A stretch of 64,000 nucleotides of DNA from Carnegiea gigantea. Taxonomy: Eukaryota; Streptophyta; Magnoliopsida; Caryophyllales; Cactaceae. The notes below the pieces were generated by a model. The model did not search any database. It had not been told where the DNA came from and saw only the letters and a program-made list of their open reading frames with translations. The translations under genes and the position numbers were made by a program. Of this stretch, positions 23,401-37,108 are shown in pieces; position 1 is the stretch's first letter, and every line of letters starts with the position of its first letter. The stretch covers positions 470,960 through 534,959 of the forward strand of contig JAKOGI010000534.1 of NCBI GenBank assembly GCA_029747015.1. The letters run 5' to 3'.

Positions 23401-24506
23401 GCAGTTTTTGGTCCTCTTTATAGTGGCTCTGGAGTGGAACCATTGTGTATTTGCGTCCTCATATTTTAGATAATCTGAGCGCGCTCTTTACCACCACAGA
23501 ATTTTCTCTTTTTTCCGCCATTCTCTTATTTCGCCAAGCGTCCGACGTCTACTTACTGCATCAGTGTCATGTTTGAGCTGGTTTTCCAGTTTCTTGATTT
23601 CTAATCCGACGTGGCCGAACGTTACAGAGTTCCATTTCAGGAGCTGCTGGCCGCAGTTGTCAAGGCGTGAAAGGAGTTGCTCCATAGCATCCGAGTGAGT
23701 GGTAGAGGTCCAGGCCGAGCTGATAACATCTTTACACGAAGGGTCGGTGAGCCACATATTCTCAAAGTGGAAACGCCTTGTACGCCAGCATGGGTCATCA
23801 CCACTCGACGTGCATTTGAGAAGTATCGGGAGGTACTCTGATAGATCAGAGTCGATGTGTGTAACGTGGGCTCTCGGGTATAGGAGTGACCACTCTGTGT
23901 CAGCACAAAAGCGGTTTAGCCGCTCTTCGACTAGGAGATTATCATGTTGATAGTTGGACCACGTAAATTGGTATCCAGAAAATCCAAGATCAAAGAGATC
24001 ATTACTGGCAAAAGTCTCTTGAAAGAGGTCCAGTAAGCTTTGAGGTTTTGGAGGTCCCCCTTGCTTTTCACCATGATAAAAAATTTCATTGATGTCTCCT
24101 CCTACAAGCCAAGGGAGGGGCGAGTGGGTCATGAGGTCAGAAATAAGCTCACATGTTTTCCATTTCTCTTGTCGTTTGGGCCAGCCATATATGCCTGTGA
24201 AACGCCAGAGGTTATCGTCATCCTCCCAGTGGATAGTAATGTCAACGTGGTACGAAGAGCTAGAGAGATAATTGATATTTGCCTTATCGGTCCACAGCAA
24301 TCCGAGACCTCCAGATCGTCCCAGTGCATCCACAAATATACCACGAAAATCCCCTAACTGCTTTAGCAAATCTTCCATCTCGGCCTTGCTTTTTTTGGTC
24401 TCCGAAAGGAAGACCACGTTGGGTGCGAATCTTCGTAAGAGACTACGAAGGTCAGAAATTGTCTGGGTCGCCCCAGCCCCCGACAGTTTAGACATAGGAC
24501 GCTCAT
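20404..24506 (-). pseudogene. LINE ORF2: endonuclease, reverse transcriptase and RNase H, broken
   Basis: Starts ATG at 24506 (MSVLCLNCRGLGRPRQF, typical of plant L1), with a frameshift near 24440 into the frame carrying APNVVFLSETK. Endonuclease motifs follow (GIYGWP, GGDINE), but the catalytic SDH near the end of the domain reads SEY before LPIL. RT spans about 23300-22000: KAPSPDGM, KLDMSKAFDRVEW, GLRQGDLLSP and the catalytic FADD (LLFADDTIIF). C-terminal CX2C...H pieces and an RNase H domain (INFDGGSIGG, VEEARACLYAL, IEGDNLHLI, NRVAHDL) close the protein near 20405. Several frameshifts and stops break the frame. Confidence 0.88.
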
Positions 24507-25588
24507 GGCGCTAGGCGGGGCAGCTTAGCAGCCTCCGCCATGATAGAAGGTGTGAAAGATGATGAGTCCAGACCCCCTTCAATGATCTGAACCTTGTTAT
24601 CACCTTGTTTTAAAGGTGGGACGTTGTCTTGCTTCCTTTTGTAAGCTTCTGAGCCCTGGACAATGGGTACGTCTTCGTCAGTGAGCATGCTCGCCGAGGC
24701 CATATTCTCAGGAGGTTTGAAAGGTTCTCCAGTTTTCTCGAAGGTCGGGTTGGTGAAGAGAAGTTTGGTGCACACCTGTGGCTTAGACTTGGAGTGGTGG
24801 AAGGCAGCAAAGAGCTTGCATTCCTCATTGAGCTCACTTTCCGCATTGCGCCGTCGATTCTTGAGTAGGGAAGCCTTTAGGCAGGCACCATACTGGAGGC
24901 CTGGGTCGTCCTCCGTAGCGTCAACAATTTCACACCCTTTTAATGTGTGTCCCAGTCTACCACAACCATAACAAAAGTCGGAGAGTTTGATGTACTTGAA
25001 TCGTATCCAAGTAGGCTTTCCGGCAATCATAACGTTTAACTCCCTTCGAAGGGGCTTGGATATGTCAATGTCGACGCGAAAGCTGAGCGCTTTATCAAAT
25101 CCCATCATCGTAGCTTCGTCACAGTCCACTAGTTCCCCAATATTGGAGGCGAGGTTTTTTGCAAAGGAGATATTTTGCTTCTTGGCAGGCACGTCATACG
25201 CTTTAACCCAGAACCGTGCCGTTGTGAATTGCACCTCAGAGGAGATTTCAAGCCCTATCATCAGCTTGAGGAGGAGAGTGTGGCCGTCGAAGGCCCAAGG
25301 GCCTTCGTTGAGGGCATACTCCTTGTCGGCCACGCGAAAGAATTAGAAAGAGAAGAGGTTGACGTCTAGATCGTGAATGACTAATCCTTTGGATGGCTTC
25401 ACAATGTTGCGAAATACTGATTTCATGGCTCTGACGTTGAAGGAGAGGTTCGTGTGCAAGCGTCCCACCAGGCATAGGGCAATCTGCTCGGCCTTTGCGT
25501 TGTCTTCTTCGTCATCTACGATGATGACTGTTTCTTCTTCCACTGTCAGTTTAAGGTTTTGCCACTTCTCGACGAGACCTGCCGCCAT
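24503..25588 (-). pseudogene. LINE ORF1, DUF4283/CCHC RNA-binding protein with one premature stop
   Basis: The ATG at 25588 (MAAGLVEKWQNL) begins a frame of about 361 codons ending TGA at 24505-24503. The N-terminal half matches the DUF4283 domain of plant LINE ORF1 proteins (GPWAFDGHTLLLK). It is followed by the zinc knuckle CYGCGRLGHTLKGC (CX2CX4HX4C). A single in-frame TAA after VNLFSF (about 25343-25345) interrupts it; the natural codon was probably CAA. The stop codon overlaps the ORF2 start as ATGA (24506-24503), which suggests reinitiation-type coupling. Confidence 0.85.
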
Positions 25589-25883
25589 TGTTGCACTGGG
25601 TGTCTTGGGGTCCAAGAAAGGGTTTTTTTTTGGAGACGCTGGGGGAGGTAGACGCAAGGGCTCGAGTTGAGAGGGCACCGGGGAAAGATTGTCACAGACC
25701 CACACGGATGGTGGGGAACGCCGGGCTGCCGAGGCCTTACCGGAGGAAGGCTAGGGGCTCTCACAAAACTGGAGTTAGGGTTCCTAGTTTAGGAGAGAGT
25801 CTTCATAAAGAACTTTAGATCTTAGAGATGTGTCAATTATGAGGCGAGTACAACTTAAAAGATTGATTGATTGCTCCCAACTT

Positions 25884-27684
25884 GATACGAGGAAATGATC
25901 ACCTCTTCAACGACAGTCTACAAAACTCGCCCAGTGACACTATAAATAGCAAATAATTAGCCTTTAAATTTGTGCTACGCACGATTTATTTTAAAATTTT
26001 AGCTAAAATATATTTAGAAATATTATAATTAATTCTATAATTTAAATTTTTAGAAATAATATTATTAACATATTTATAAATTATTTTATTTTTTTCTTCA
26101 TTAAAGTAGTCAAAAAGACATGATTCATTATGATGACTTTAAATCACATATTGTTTTATTTTTATTTTTGAATAAAATCTTAATAAATTCTTAATAGGAC
26201 ACGTTTCACAACCACAGCATCAACGCAGCACACGGTAATCTCACGATTAACGTGACCAACAATCTAGTTAAGCATCTCAAAATTCCACATATTCAAATTA
26301 AAGTTGATTAAAAATTTGCTTTTTGTCATGGGTTTATTGTAGCACATGTACAGTGCTTTCAATGTTTAAATTTTTTTCAGTAGTTTCATAGATTATTTGC
26401 TATTTTCGTCAATCGTCAGGAAAAATTCTTAAAGAGCACTTACTTCCTTGAATTTATATGGAACAATCAAATATTTTTTTAAAAAAATATACTCGTTTTA
26501 TATTTACTAATTGTTTATAAATTGTTCATCACATACCTAGTTTGACATTACTATCATTTTTTATTTCTCAATGCTCAAATTGTATTGTCAAGGTGAGTGT
26601 TGCATCTGACATTTATGCTACTGTTTTTTTTTGGGGGGGGGGAATGAGGAAGGTGTCTTCTACGAACTCTTTCTGTAAACATGAGCATCTTAATTTTCTA
26701 CTATTTTGAAAGTACTTTACTAAAAGAAGACAGTCGACTGTTTTATATTATCGAAACAAAATTTAAGTCAATATTAACATTTCGCACAAGTCAAGTGTTT
26801 AATATTATTTAATATTTAAGTCAAATTTTATGTATATTTTATAATTTTTTTTTGTTTTCTTCAATTTGAAAATATTTTAAAAGATCGATAATACTATATA
26901 TGATCATAATATTTTGACTTATAATATCTAGTTAGCTTTAAGTTTATAAGAACAAAGTCTAATTATGAAAAAAAAAAACTTTTTAAAATTTTTAGTGTAA
27001 ATGAGGTTCAAAGCTTAATTATTGCGTATGAAATTTAAAGCCAAAAATCTCTGATAATAATTATGCCAGAGTGATCCAAGAGTAAATAGTAGATAAGTCA
27101 AGGTCACCATGCACTTGGAGCTGAAGTCATCAGTTAGACATCCCTAGCCATAAATGCATGCCCTGATCAGGGCGCCTGATACATTTGGATAAACAGTGCT
27201 AGGCTTCTTGGTATAATCAAGGTGGACAACCCTCTGCTTTCACCGGGGCCTCCTTAATTATCTAAAACATAGCTTGTGAACACAATCAGATCTCACTCGA
27301 TGTGTGATTTTGAGGTACCATTTGAACTAGTGATTCCGAAAGATGGGAGCCCTAGTGAATCGAGTTTTCTCCGAACTTGGAGTAAATATAATTCAACACA
27401 ACTTAAAGAGTCATCAAAACTTAGGCTGCAATTATAGATGTTATTTTCTAGACTTGACAAAACTAATCCAAACTCATACCTGACCCAACATCCAAAATGA
27501 CTAATCCAAAGTGGAATGAGACTCAAATTAATCCAAACCGAACCCAACTAGTTTATTGGATCAAACACCTACATGAGTCAACTGATCAACTCCAATTGAA
27601 ATTGAACCAAATCTTATAAATCTGAACATAATGCGACCCAGAATTAACGCGACCTAAAATCAAACTAAGTAATCAATTTACTAT
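25884..27684. other. AT-rich intergenic DNA, no gene seen
   Basis: No coding frame is supported. It contains a T9G10 tract at 26624-26642. The segment 27050-27300 has higher GC but no recognisable motif. Confidence 0.55.
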
Positions 27685-28446
27685 GACCCTGTTTGGCAAT
27701 CAACTGTTAACTGTTAACTATTAGCTGATTGCATTAGCTGTTAACTGTTAGCTGGTTGTATCAACTATTTGACTTAACTGATTGCATTAGCTGCTTTTGA
27801 AAAAAGGTGTTTGACGAAATTAGATGTTTCTAACAAAATTATTTTATAATATTCCACTTATACTCTTAACTCAAATTCTTATTCTTCATCACAAAGCAAT
27901 CTTTATACATTATATATTCATCGTTCTTCTAAATATGAATTAAGAATTATATGATATACAAAATTACATTTATACATTTTCTAATTTTAGTTATGACAAT
28001 ACTTTTGTTCATCTATCATAATTTCCTTATTAATAATATCTGAAATTTATGTAATATAAACATGATTATCTATTATGTAAGACAAATTAAAATAAAATAT
28101 TTGATAAATTTTAGAAAATATTAAAATAAAAAGTGTTAACTTAAATATCATGACCATTCACACCATATCACTTTAAAAAGTACTTATTAATTGTTTGTTG
28201 TGAGTGACATTTGAAGTAATTTAATGAAAATTGTTATGGTTGATATAGCCACTTTTAGTGGTAAAAATAAAAAAACTCCTTTAAAAAGCTACTGTAAAGA
28301 GGTTTTTTTTAATAAAATACCTTTTTAGGTCCAAAAAATACAAAAACTTTTCATCCAAATACTCTAAAGAGCTTTCTAACTAGAGTTAAACAGTTAATTG
28401 TCTCAAAAACATTTTTGGGATCAATTTTTTTTTAATCAAATAAGCC
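27685..28446. mobile_element. Probable hAT-like MITE (762 bp)
   Basis: The left end GACCCTGTTTGGCAATCAAC followed by TAACTGTTAACTATTAGC is typical of plant hAT-type MITEs. The right part holds ACTTTTCATCCAAATACTC and ACTAGAGTTAAACAGTTAA and ends in AATCAAATAAGCC, a decayed inverse of the left end. No 8-bp TSD could be matched. Confidence 0.5.
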
Positions 28447-31400
28447 ACTTCTTCCATAAGATTTAATCACATTCACTTCTTGTTCACTTAAGAAGTACAC
28501 ACCAACGACATTGGTTTAACACATTGTCTAATATTCCAAATTTACTCAACTAAGGAACCTTAACTAGCATACTCACTAAATATTGACCTGTCAATATCTA
28601 GCTATCCCAGTAAATCCCCCAATTTACTTGTTACAATTCTCTTTTACAGATAATCAAATGAACAAATAAGTACATAAGAGAGTATTATGAATGATCACAC
28701 TCGAGATATTTTCATGATGTAATTATTTCTTGTATCTTGCCATATACTTCAGCATTGCCTTTTATAGATTTAAAACATTCTTGAATGTTGGAGCAATACT
28801 TGCCAATTCTTCAATATGTATTCTATCCAGAATTCAATGTCTCTGATTTGAGCCTTGGTGTTTCCAAAACTGACTCTTAATTGATTAGAATAATGGATCT
28901 TGATTGGTGAGAGAAGTGCTTGATTTGATCTCCAAAAATCTAACCGAAATCAATCAAAATAATTTAAAAATGAACTAAACATTGATTTAATACAACTTTT
29001 CTAAATTAGATCAAATAAAGTCTTTACAAGATCTTGGATGCACTTGCTTGCATTACAAAAATATAATCCACTCAAACGTGAATAAGAGATTCTTTCTAAA
29101 GACATTAAAAACAATATATCTCAAGAATAAAATAAGATCATATATATTGTTTTTTCCTCCAAAAATGATTCTGCTAATACCAAACTCAGAGATGAGATTG
29201 GATTCTCGCAAAGGCAACATGAGTTAGTGTGATCTAACTCAATATATTCAAGTTGAGCTGTTTCTTTCACTCAAAACACCCTGTCCTTGAGCTGTAACAT
29301 TTAAACAGTCAATGACCTTGCCACTAACATTGAGGGAGTTTTCATTGTTGTAACATAAATCAAGATGCTATAACCTAAAATCACCATATTCTTATCCAAT
29401 TATATTTAATTATCAATTGTAAACTTTTAGGATTCATCGGTGTCCCCAACAAGTACAAAGTGACTTTATAATCAAATTAATCTTATTTGTGATGACATAT
29501 CATGTGCATAATGGACATTTATAAATAATTATACACAAAGAATAATTTTATATAATTTATAAGTGATAATACTTGTTACTATCCTATAACACTAATTTTG
29601 TTTTATGCAATTATCAAATTTCTGAGCTAATACGAAACATTGATCAAAAAGTATATTATAATAAGACATTTATTATTTTGTTTATAAACTATCTTCTCCC
29701 ATTTACTGTTGGCAAGTTAGTCATCAAAATTGGTGGGTTGAACACAATTGCTCTTTTAGTTAGATTTTGCCACCTTTTAGTTAACTTGACAGTTTGAACT
29801 TGGCCTTACTATTACGGAGTCAACGGTCGCATGAGTCTCTTCATGATTAAGGAAAACATGGCTTAATCATACACGTTGCTATTGCACGGTAATTCACACA
29901 TCTACATCAACATACTGTACACGACCGTCTGGCTATCTCAAATTAAGTATCCCAATTTCAGTTCCTAAAGTTGTATGCATTTTCTTTCTAATACGATCAG
30001 TAATACTACTTTTGTATTTTTTTTTCCCTCCTTTATCTGTTTATAAATTCTTACTTTGGACAATATTTGTAGAGCTAGCAATAACTCAATAGTTATTGAT
30101 AGTTATATTAGTTCTGACAAAAACAGCAAGAACTTCGTGAAGAAATCTGACACAAATATATGTTCATAGAGAACACATATACAGTATATTAAAATAAATA
30201 TGTGTAATAATTTTAGGAAATTTGGACGTTAACAATTTCATTTTTGGAAGATTTGGTGGAGAATAATTTGGCTTTTAAATTTACCACCTAACATGCTGAC
30301 TTTTGAGTCTATTTATGTTTAATATATGATAATTGATCAGTGATACTTTGACTTATAGTCTGTTTATCACGTCTGAATGAGATACTTCTATTTAGTTTTT
30401 CCAACACTATTATGTACTCATGATAAATAAGCTTCTACCTCTCGGCATCCTAAATTTTTGAGAGCATTTATTTTTGTAGTATTACAATTGAGTTATGGAA
30501 CTTTAGTCAGCGATTTGAGACCTAATAACTTGTCTACTATTCATATGTGATAAATGAGCTACTGCATAATCAAATTGACAAGTCAAAGTATTATTGACAT
30601 AGAGTTGATTTCTCAAAAATAAATATCTCGAAAAGTAGTGAGCATATTGATTACTAAATTTAAAGATCAAATTATTTTCAATGAATTCTCATAATACTAA
30701 TCGATATAGACAATACAATATGAAAACAAAATTTAACTTATAAAATAGCAAGCATACTAAAAAGAATTATCCAAATTCCCATCAATGAGGAAGACTTTAA
30801 TTTCAAGTCGGCATCTCCAAATTAATGACAATATCATCCATATTTTTAAAATAATAATTAAAAAACCTTATCTTTAGGATAAAATATGAAGAAAGATCAC
30901 GCGGAAGCATGAGATAGGAAGGTTGAAAAGAGCATGTGCTAAAGAACAGGCGTGGAAATGCCAGACAAATGGACGAATATCGATCGAAGCAGAGCCAAAC
31001 ATTTTTGACTCTAATCCTCGTCCATTAAATAAGTCTTTGGCTATTAGTATTAATTGATATACTATTTAATTTGATAATCACATTTGGATTACTACTTTTG
31101 CTTGGCTATTATCCGTTCATTTTTAAATAATTTGACATTTGACGAAGAAAGAGGGCAGAAAAAAAGCATGTTATCTTGAAAATCTTTCCAGGAATCTATC
31201 TGCGCTTGTCATTTGCATTATGATATATGATAAGGTACCTTTATTCGGCAGCCAGCCACCCACCGAAAAGCAAAATTGTTGTCTGTAAACTCGTTTGCAT
31301 TTTCCACATCCTTTTTCTTATTAATTTTTTTTAGAGGGGAAGATTTGTAGACATGTTCTAATGACAATATTGAATACAAGTTAATTTGAATTCTTCAACA

Positions 31401-31455
31401 TTTATTTTCCTTAAACAAATTTTAGATTATGTGTGTCATTTAGTTTAATTGATAA
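28447..31455. other. AT-rich intergenic DNA, no gene seen
   Basis: No open frame with coding features and no recognised element. Some stretches (28840-29300) look like old repeat debris but were not identified. Confidence 0.5.
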
Positions 31456-31469
31456 ATCATATATCATAC

Positions 31470-31544
31470 ATATATATACACACACACATACGTACATACA
31501 TAAATACATATATACATACATACATACATATATATATATAGTAT

Positions 31545-31631
<87 letters not shown>

Positions 31632-31651
31632 TGTACACACACACATATATA
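31470..31651. repeat. (TA)n/(CA)n microsatellite
   Basis: Mostly TA dinucleotides with CA and ACAT interruptions. Overlapping frames encode only Tyr/Ile repeats and are artefacts. Confidence 0.95.
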
Positions 31652-32502
31652 TAAATTAAAAGTTGGATGCAACTGATGTATGAACGACATGTGGATTGCC
31701 ACATAAGATGCCACCTATGATAAAGAATATTCAATTAATATAATATTAGTTAAATCTAATTAAAAGGATTAGCTATAACTACACAATGGTTACATCATAT
31801 AAAGTATAAAATATTTAATATGATTGTAGTTAATTCTAATTAAAATGAGTAGCTATAACTGCACAATAATTATATAATAGAAAGTATCCATTTAGATGCC
31901 CCACAAAAAAATTAGTAGCGCATAATTATATGACCATAACATAAAAACTTAGCTAATAAATAATTTTATCAACAAAGGTATTCGATTATTTTGTTACTTT
32001 AGTTATGTATCATCATCAAAGGGGACAATGTTCATGTGATAAAAAAAATCATATCACCGTAGTTAATTTTAAAGGAATTTTTTTAAAAATACAAATCAAT
32101 AATGTAATCGGTTTAATTTAAATAGAATGTAAATAGTGATAGCTACATAGAAAGGATATGAGGCTAATTCAATGAAAAATTAATTCAATCAAATAAAGTG
32201 ACAATTGAAAGACACAATTTATTATTAACCGTTTAACTATACTATATGAAAAGTTATAGAATAATAATTACTATATAAATAACTTCCAAATAAAAAGACA
32301 CATGCAATGAATTAAATATAAATATGAAAAATATATTACTAGAATAAGTTATATATGAATTGAAAGAAAGTTAAGTAGTTATTTTAATGATTTGAACTAC
32401 AAAATACCAAATTTATATTTTTGAACTTATGGCTACTGATCTATTATTATAAATTACGAAGAAATAACTATTGATCTTGCAACACAAGGGGCACAACCCT
32501 AG
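31540..32502 (+). mobile_element. Helitron-like relic H1 (3' end supported, 5' end uncertain)
   Basis: The 3' terminus has a short hairpin CTTG-CAACA-CAAG (32476-32488) followed 10 nt later by CTAG (32499-32502) and a host T, the Helitron pattern. Its upstream part, a (TA)n array then AGTTGGAT and ATGTATGAACGACATGTGG (31661-31694), recurs in H2. No Rep/helicase is encoded. Confidence 0.5.
31740..31892. repeat. Divergent two-copy tandem repeat of about 81 bp inside H1
   Basis: TAGCTATAACTACACAAT (about 31770) recurs as TAGCTATAACTGCACAAT 81 bp later, with similar flanks (AGTTAATTCTAATTAAAA). Confidence 0.65.
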
Positions 32503-32503
32503 T

Positions 32504-34192
32504 ATTTTTAAAAGTTATTATTAATAGAAGAGCTGAGTTTGAATACCATGTACATCAACCTTTAAAGGTTGATTTGCAGTAAAAAAATTTACGTATTTAA
32601 TTTAATTGTGATTCAATTTTAAAACATACGCTTAATATGATATATAAGGTACGTAACAGGCTTCTATCTATATTATTTTTTATTTCAAAAACGCCAGTTG
32701 CTTACATACTGTGCGAAGTATGAAATTCATACAAGTCATTTTTAAGAACAACTATATAAAAGCAAATGCAAGGTAAATATGATTACTTCCTTCATCTTAT
32801 AAAGATCAGACCAAAACCCACAAATGTGTAGGGTGTGGTTATAACAATCCACATACGGGAGGATTTATGTAAACACTTGGGATCCAAAAAAAAATTCTAA
32901 TGAGTTATATTTCGAAGGAAGTGTGACTGATATATACGAACACTCTTTAAATGAATAGTTTCATATATGAACACTCTTATTTTATATATCTAAATCCAAT
33001 ACTGTAAAACAATTATTTGAAGAAAGAACAAGCAAGGCTGCACTGTTGTATATCTTGCGCAGGCAAGAGAAGCGGGGAGGTCGTGTTTGAATGGCCTTAG
33101 GGGATCCAGCATGAATGAGGAGATCGTGTTTGAATGAAGATGGCCGTTGAAGACAGCGCATGAGAAGCATGACAGACTATGAATTAGGGTTGGGCCAGCT
33201 GGTGTGCTTCTGCGTTGCAAGTTTTTAAGGACCTGATTTAATTATTGAACATAAAATATGATCTAATGCATTACTAGATTACATACATGCATAAAATTTA
33301 TCCATTTTTCTAAAAAATTATCTATATATATATAGAAATAAGCATGACTAACAAATAATTCAGAGTCCTTGAGGAAGTTCTAAGACTCGAATTATACCCT
33401 GAATCTGAAAATGATTGCGCATAATATAGTCTACTAAACGCACGCATTATAATAGGAACAGACTGTAAATTATTATCTATATTATATCTAATTAAATACA
33501 AAAATTAGAGTTAAAAATGACCAAATCTTACCTTTCTCCCTCCTTCTGTTACTATCATCGTCCATACGGTCTCTCTCTCCTCACTAATGCTCACCTCCAT
33601 TTTTGCTCAATTTTTATCATTTTTGAGCCCAATAAACTCTCTAATTTAACACTTTTGCCTTTATAAATTTAAGATATCTTTTTTTCATCCCTAATACTGG
33701 TGGAAGTATTACATATGAGTGAAGAGTCCCACATTAGATGTTTGAAGAGAAAGACTATGGTATATAAGTCAAGCGAGATACCCCTCATATTATGAATTGA
33801 TTTTAAGATGAAACATAACTTGAAATTATTATAATAGATCTTGATTGAAGTGGACTCTCTTCTTGAATCTGCCGAACAAATACACATCACTAAAGAAACG
33901 TGACGAAAGTATAAACCCAAACAGACTTTTTAAAATGAAAAGGAGATACATTATCCTTACACAACCGTATATCACGGCCCTTCACATAGAGTCACGTGAG
34001 AGATGTCGTGCCAGTTTTAGTTGTTGGCGAAAATGGGGGAGATGTCTCATATTTGGTGCTGCTACTGCTAGCCAGAATTTATGAATGTAAATTGATTCAT
34101 TGAATTCACCCCTCACATTGCAATCTGCGCAGAAAAGTTATAAGCAAACAAAAAAATTGGTCGGTCATCAATTTCGAGAGTTGTAAATATAT
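32504..34192. other. AT-rich intergenic DNA, no gene seen
   Basis: No supported coding region. The frame at 33845-34084 has no recognisable motif. Confidence 0.5.
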
Positions 34193-35348
34193 GATACCCT
34201 TAGACTTTTAGCATAGGGAGGAAAATACCCTTCAATTTAAAAGTTAAAGCAAATGTCCCTTGAATTAATTAAACAATCTATTTTTTTGTTATTTTATTGA
34301 TGACATGGCTTGTTAAACATAAAAATAATCACATGGTCTATTTATCTTTTTTTTTCTGAATTAATGACATCGCTTAATGTAATCACCAGTATAAGGTTAA
34401 AATTTTAAAAAAATATCTTAAACACACACATAGTGCGGCCGATGTGGGAAGAAATATTTTTTAAAGTATTGAAAATCTAAAAAAATTAATCGGCACTTAA
34501 TTAATAATATAAAAAGAATTTAGACTTTTGTATCAAAATTTTAGAACTAGTATTCAATTGAATTCCAATTAGCACTATCCAGATAAACTAATACGATATA
34601 AGTCTAAATTTAATTGCATTTTTCATGAAAAATATAATTACAAATTCAAATATGTTTTGATCATATATTAATCTAACTTGAGCTTAAACCATGCTAGCGA
34701 CTTGAAGTCAATTGACATTAATGTGATATATATGCAAAGACAATCATATTCAGGACATTAACTCACATTTAACAATGCTATCTACATCAAAGGTAATTCA
34801 TTTTGATAAATTTCATATGACTACGTTGGATTCAATTAAATCTATATAACATATTGATTTTACCCTGAAAAGATTCAAGACTCTGTAAGTTCTAAGTTTG
34901 ATTGATTTAAAGTGAGGTTATATAATAGCTTGTCATGATGCATTATATGCAATTATTTGAAAAAAAATCCCGATGGTATGATTTGCAAAAACTTTATTAG
35001 TTCAAAATATCAGAATATGATCGAATTTGAGTCAAAATTAAATTATATTGTTTTAAATTTAATTTAGGTTGACTTTAACAATTAATTCATATTATTATTC
35101 TAAGTTTCCTTGCTAAAAATGTTGTATCGAGTTTGCTATATACTTTCAATTTTTTTACATGTCAACATTTTATATATAATCTATTTAGCCACATCACCTT
35201 TTTATAAGGCACATCACTATTTTAAATGCCACATCATCAATAATTGTAAAGAAATAAAAGTGTCTTGTTTATCCTAAGGGTATTTGCTTAAATTTTAAAG
35301 TTCAGAGGCATTTACCACATTTGACTAAAAATTCAAGGGTATATTATT
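34193..35348. mobile_element. Long-TIR non-autonomous element A
   Basis: Imperfect terminal inverted repeats of about 75 bp. The left arm (34193-34270) carries ATACCCTTAGACTTTTAG and TTAAAGCAAATGTCCCTT. The right arm (35275-35347), reverse-complemented, carries ATACCCTTGAATTTTTAG and TTAAGCAAATACCCTT. The interior is AT-rich and non-coding. It belongs to the same family as element B. Exact ends and TSD were not determined. Confidence 0.55.
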
Positions 35349-35497
35349 TTAAGCACTCCCCAACAAAGCCGGCTTGTGTAGAATTATAGATTGGGTCAAT
35401 ATCAAGTCATGTTACTAGTGAGTTAGGTTGATGAAAGGTTCATTTGAGGCGTCTTATTTGGTATCTCATTTAGTCGAATCGGCCGGTTGACTCAATA

Positions 35498-35614
<117 letters not shown>

Positions 35615-35879
35615 AATATAGTTGGATAGAAATAATGTATGAATAACATGTGGCATCTCACATGACACAAAATGATGACTTGGTAACTTGTAATTGATGG
35701 ATGTTAGTTGAGACATATTAATCAACATTAATGCTATTAATTAGAATTATTATATGCTATTAACTTAATCATTTATTGCATGGTTTTACGCTTCTAACTT
35801 ATTTTTATCTTTGAGTAAGTCCTCATATAATTAACTTGGTATGCAATAATTGATTTTTTTGTATTTCAAATGAGTCCTA

Positions 35880-37108
35880 AAAATAAACTACCCATGAACT
35901 TTTAGTGAAAACTAGACAATGCCCCTAAACTTTAAATTAAAGCAAATGCTCTTTGACTAATTAAATACTTTTTCTTTTTTACATTATATATTAGTTGATA
36001 GCTGTCAACATATGTCAAAACATGACATGGCTTAATTGGAGCGCCAACTAGATGGATGTGTAGATTAATCACCTATATATAATTTTTGAATTTTTTCAAT
36101 CTAAAATAGATGAATGAATAATAAATATCTATACTATTCCAAATTCACAAAAAAAGGACTATATTAAGTAAATCAATCGCACGAATAGATTTTGTACTTA
36201 TCCTCTCATATTTTTTTTTTTAAAATTTTGTGATGATGATTGATGAATACCATATGCGTGTATAGAAATGGTAACAGTGTATTGCATCAATATGGATTTT
36301 AATTAGAATAAAATGCACAGATTGATGTCGATATGGATTTTTAATTAAAACAAAATGTACGAATTTTTTTTGTAGATTCTCGCATTTTGTTGTCTTTAGA
36401 ATGACAATAAAAATATAAAATACACTAATTATGTGTATTACTTACATTGGACTTCTATTATACTAAATAAAAAAAAATTTGAATAAAAATCAATTAAATA
36501 AAAATATAAAAAAAAAAATAATTTTAATCATAATTATAATAAATCATAAAATGTTATGAATTTTATAAATTGATCTTTCTTTAATTAATAAAATTAGTTA
36601 CAATCAAAACATAGAAAGTTAGGTTTCTCTCTATACTATAATAGTCTAATGTAGATTAGGGTTGGGCTATTTCATTCACTCCCAGGCCCCAATCATTCGT
36701 ATTGTACTGAGTTATCTAAATTTTAATAAGGAATAAAATACAGTGATTATGTACACTAACTACTAATATACTAGACTTTTATTACTAAATAAAAAATTGA
36801 AAAAAAGAATAAAAATTATAACAAAAATAAAAAATAAAAACTGACAAACTATAATAAATTATAAATCTTTATGAGTTTTTTAATTAATCAATCTCCTTCT
36901 AATTAATTAAATTAGTTAATTAATCAATCTCATTGCTATGTTAGCATAGTGGGTGATAAAATTAAACCATGTTATTGTTTTATCATCCATGTCATCAGCT
37001 AAAAGAGAGACCAACAAGTAGATTCATAAGTAGGTTATTTACTTTGCTTTTAAAGTTCAAGGGCATTTTCTACCATTGACCAAAAATTGAGGGGTAATTT
37101 ATTCAACC
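35880..37108. mobile_element. Long-TIR non-autonomous element B
   Basis: The left arm (35880-35962) holds CTACCCATGAACTTTTAG and TTAAAGCAAATGCTCTTTG. The right arm (37033-37108), reverse-complemented, holds TTACCCCTCAATTTTTGG and GCCCTTGAACTTTAAAAGC. Same family as element A, with no coding capacity. Both copies carry GACATGGCTT inside. Confidence 0.55.

Larger units (their letters stand above)
20376..25866 (-). mobile_element. Full-length plant L1-type LINE (5491 bp)
   Basis: Perfect 17-bp TSD TTGATTGCTCCCAACTT at 20359-20375 and 25867-25883. The 3' end (left) has a short poly(A), seen as TTTTTT on the plus strand. In order on the minus strand: about 280 bp of 5' UTR, ORF1, then ORF2 with endonuclease, reverse transcriptase, a zinc-finger-like C-domain and RNase H. 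It is full length but carries stops and frameshifts, so it is no longer autonomous. Confidence 0.93.

Noticed and set aside
23058..24514. Plus-strand frames opposite the LINE ORF2
   Set aside because: Shadows of the minus-strand LINE protein, which has clear family motifs.
31411..31734. Long Tyr/Ile-repeat open frames here, at 18402-18758 and at 35470-35670
   Set aside because: Translations of TA/CA microsatellites.
33727..33772. GTCCCACATT plus TATATAAG resembling a plant snRNA promoter (USE + TATA)
   Set aside because: No U-snRNA sequence follows at the expected distance. The phrase is also common in plant repeats.
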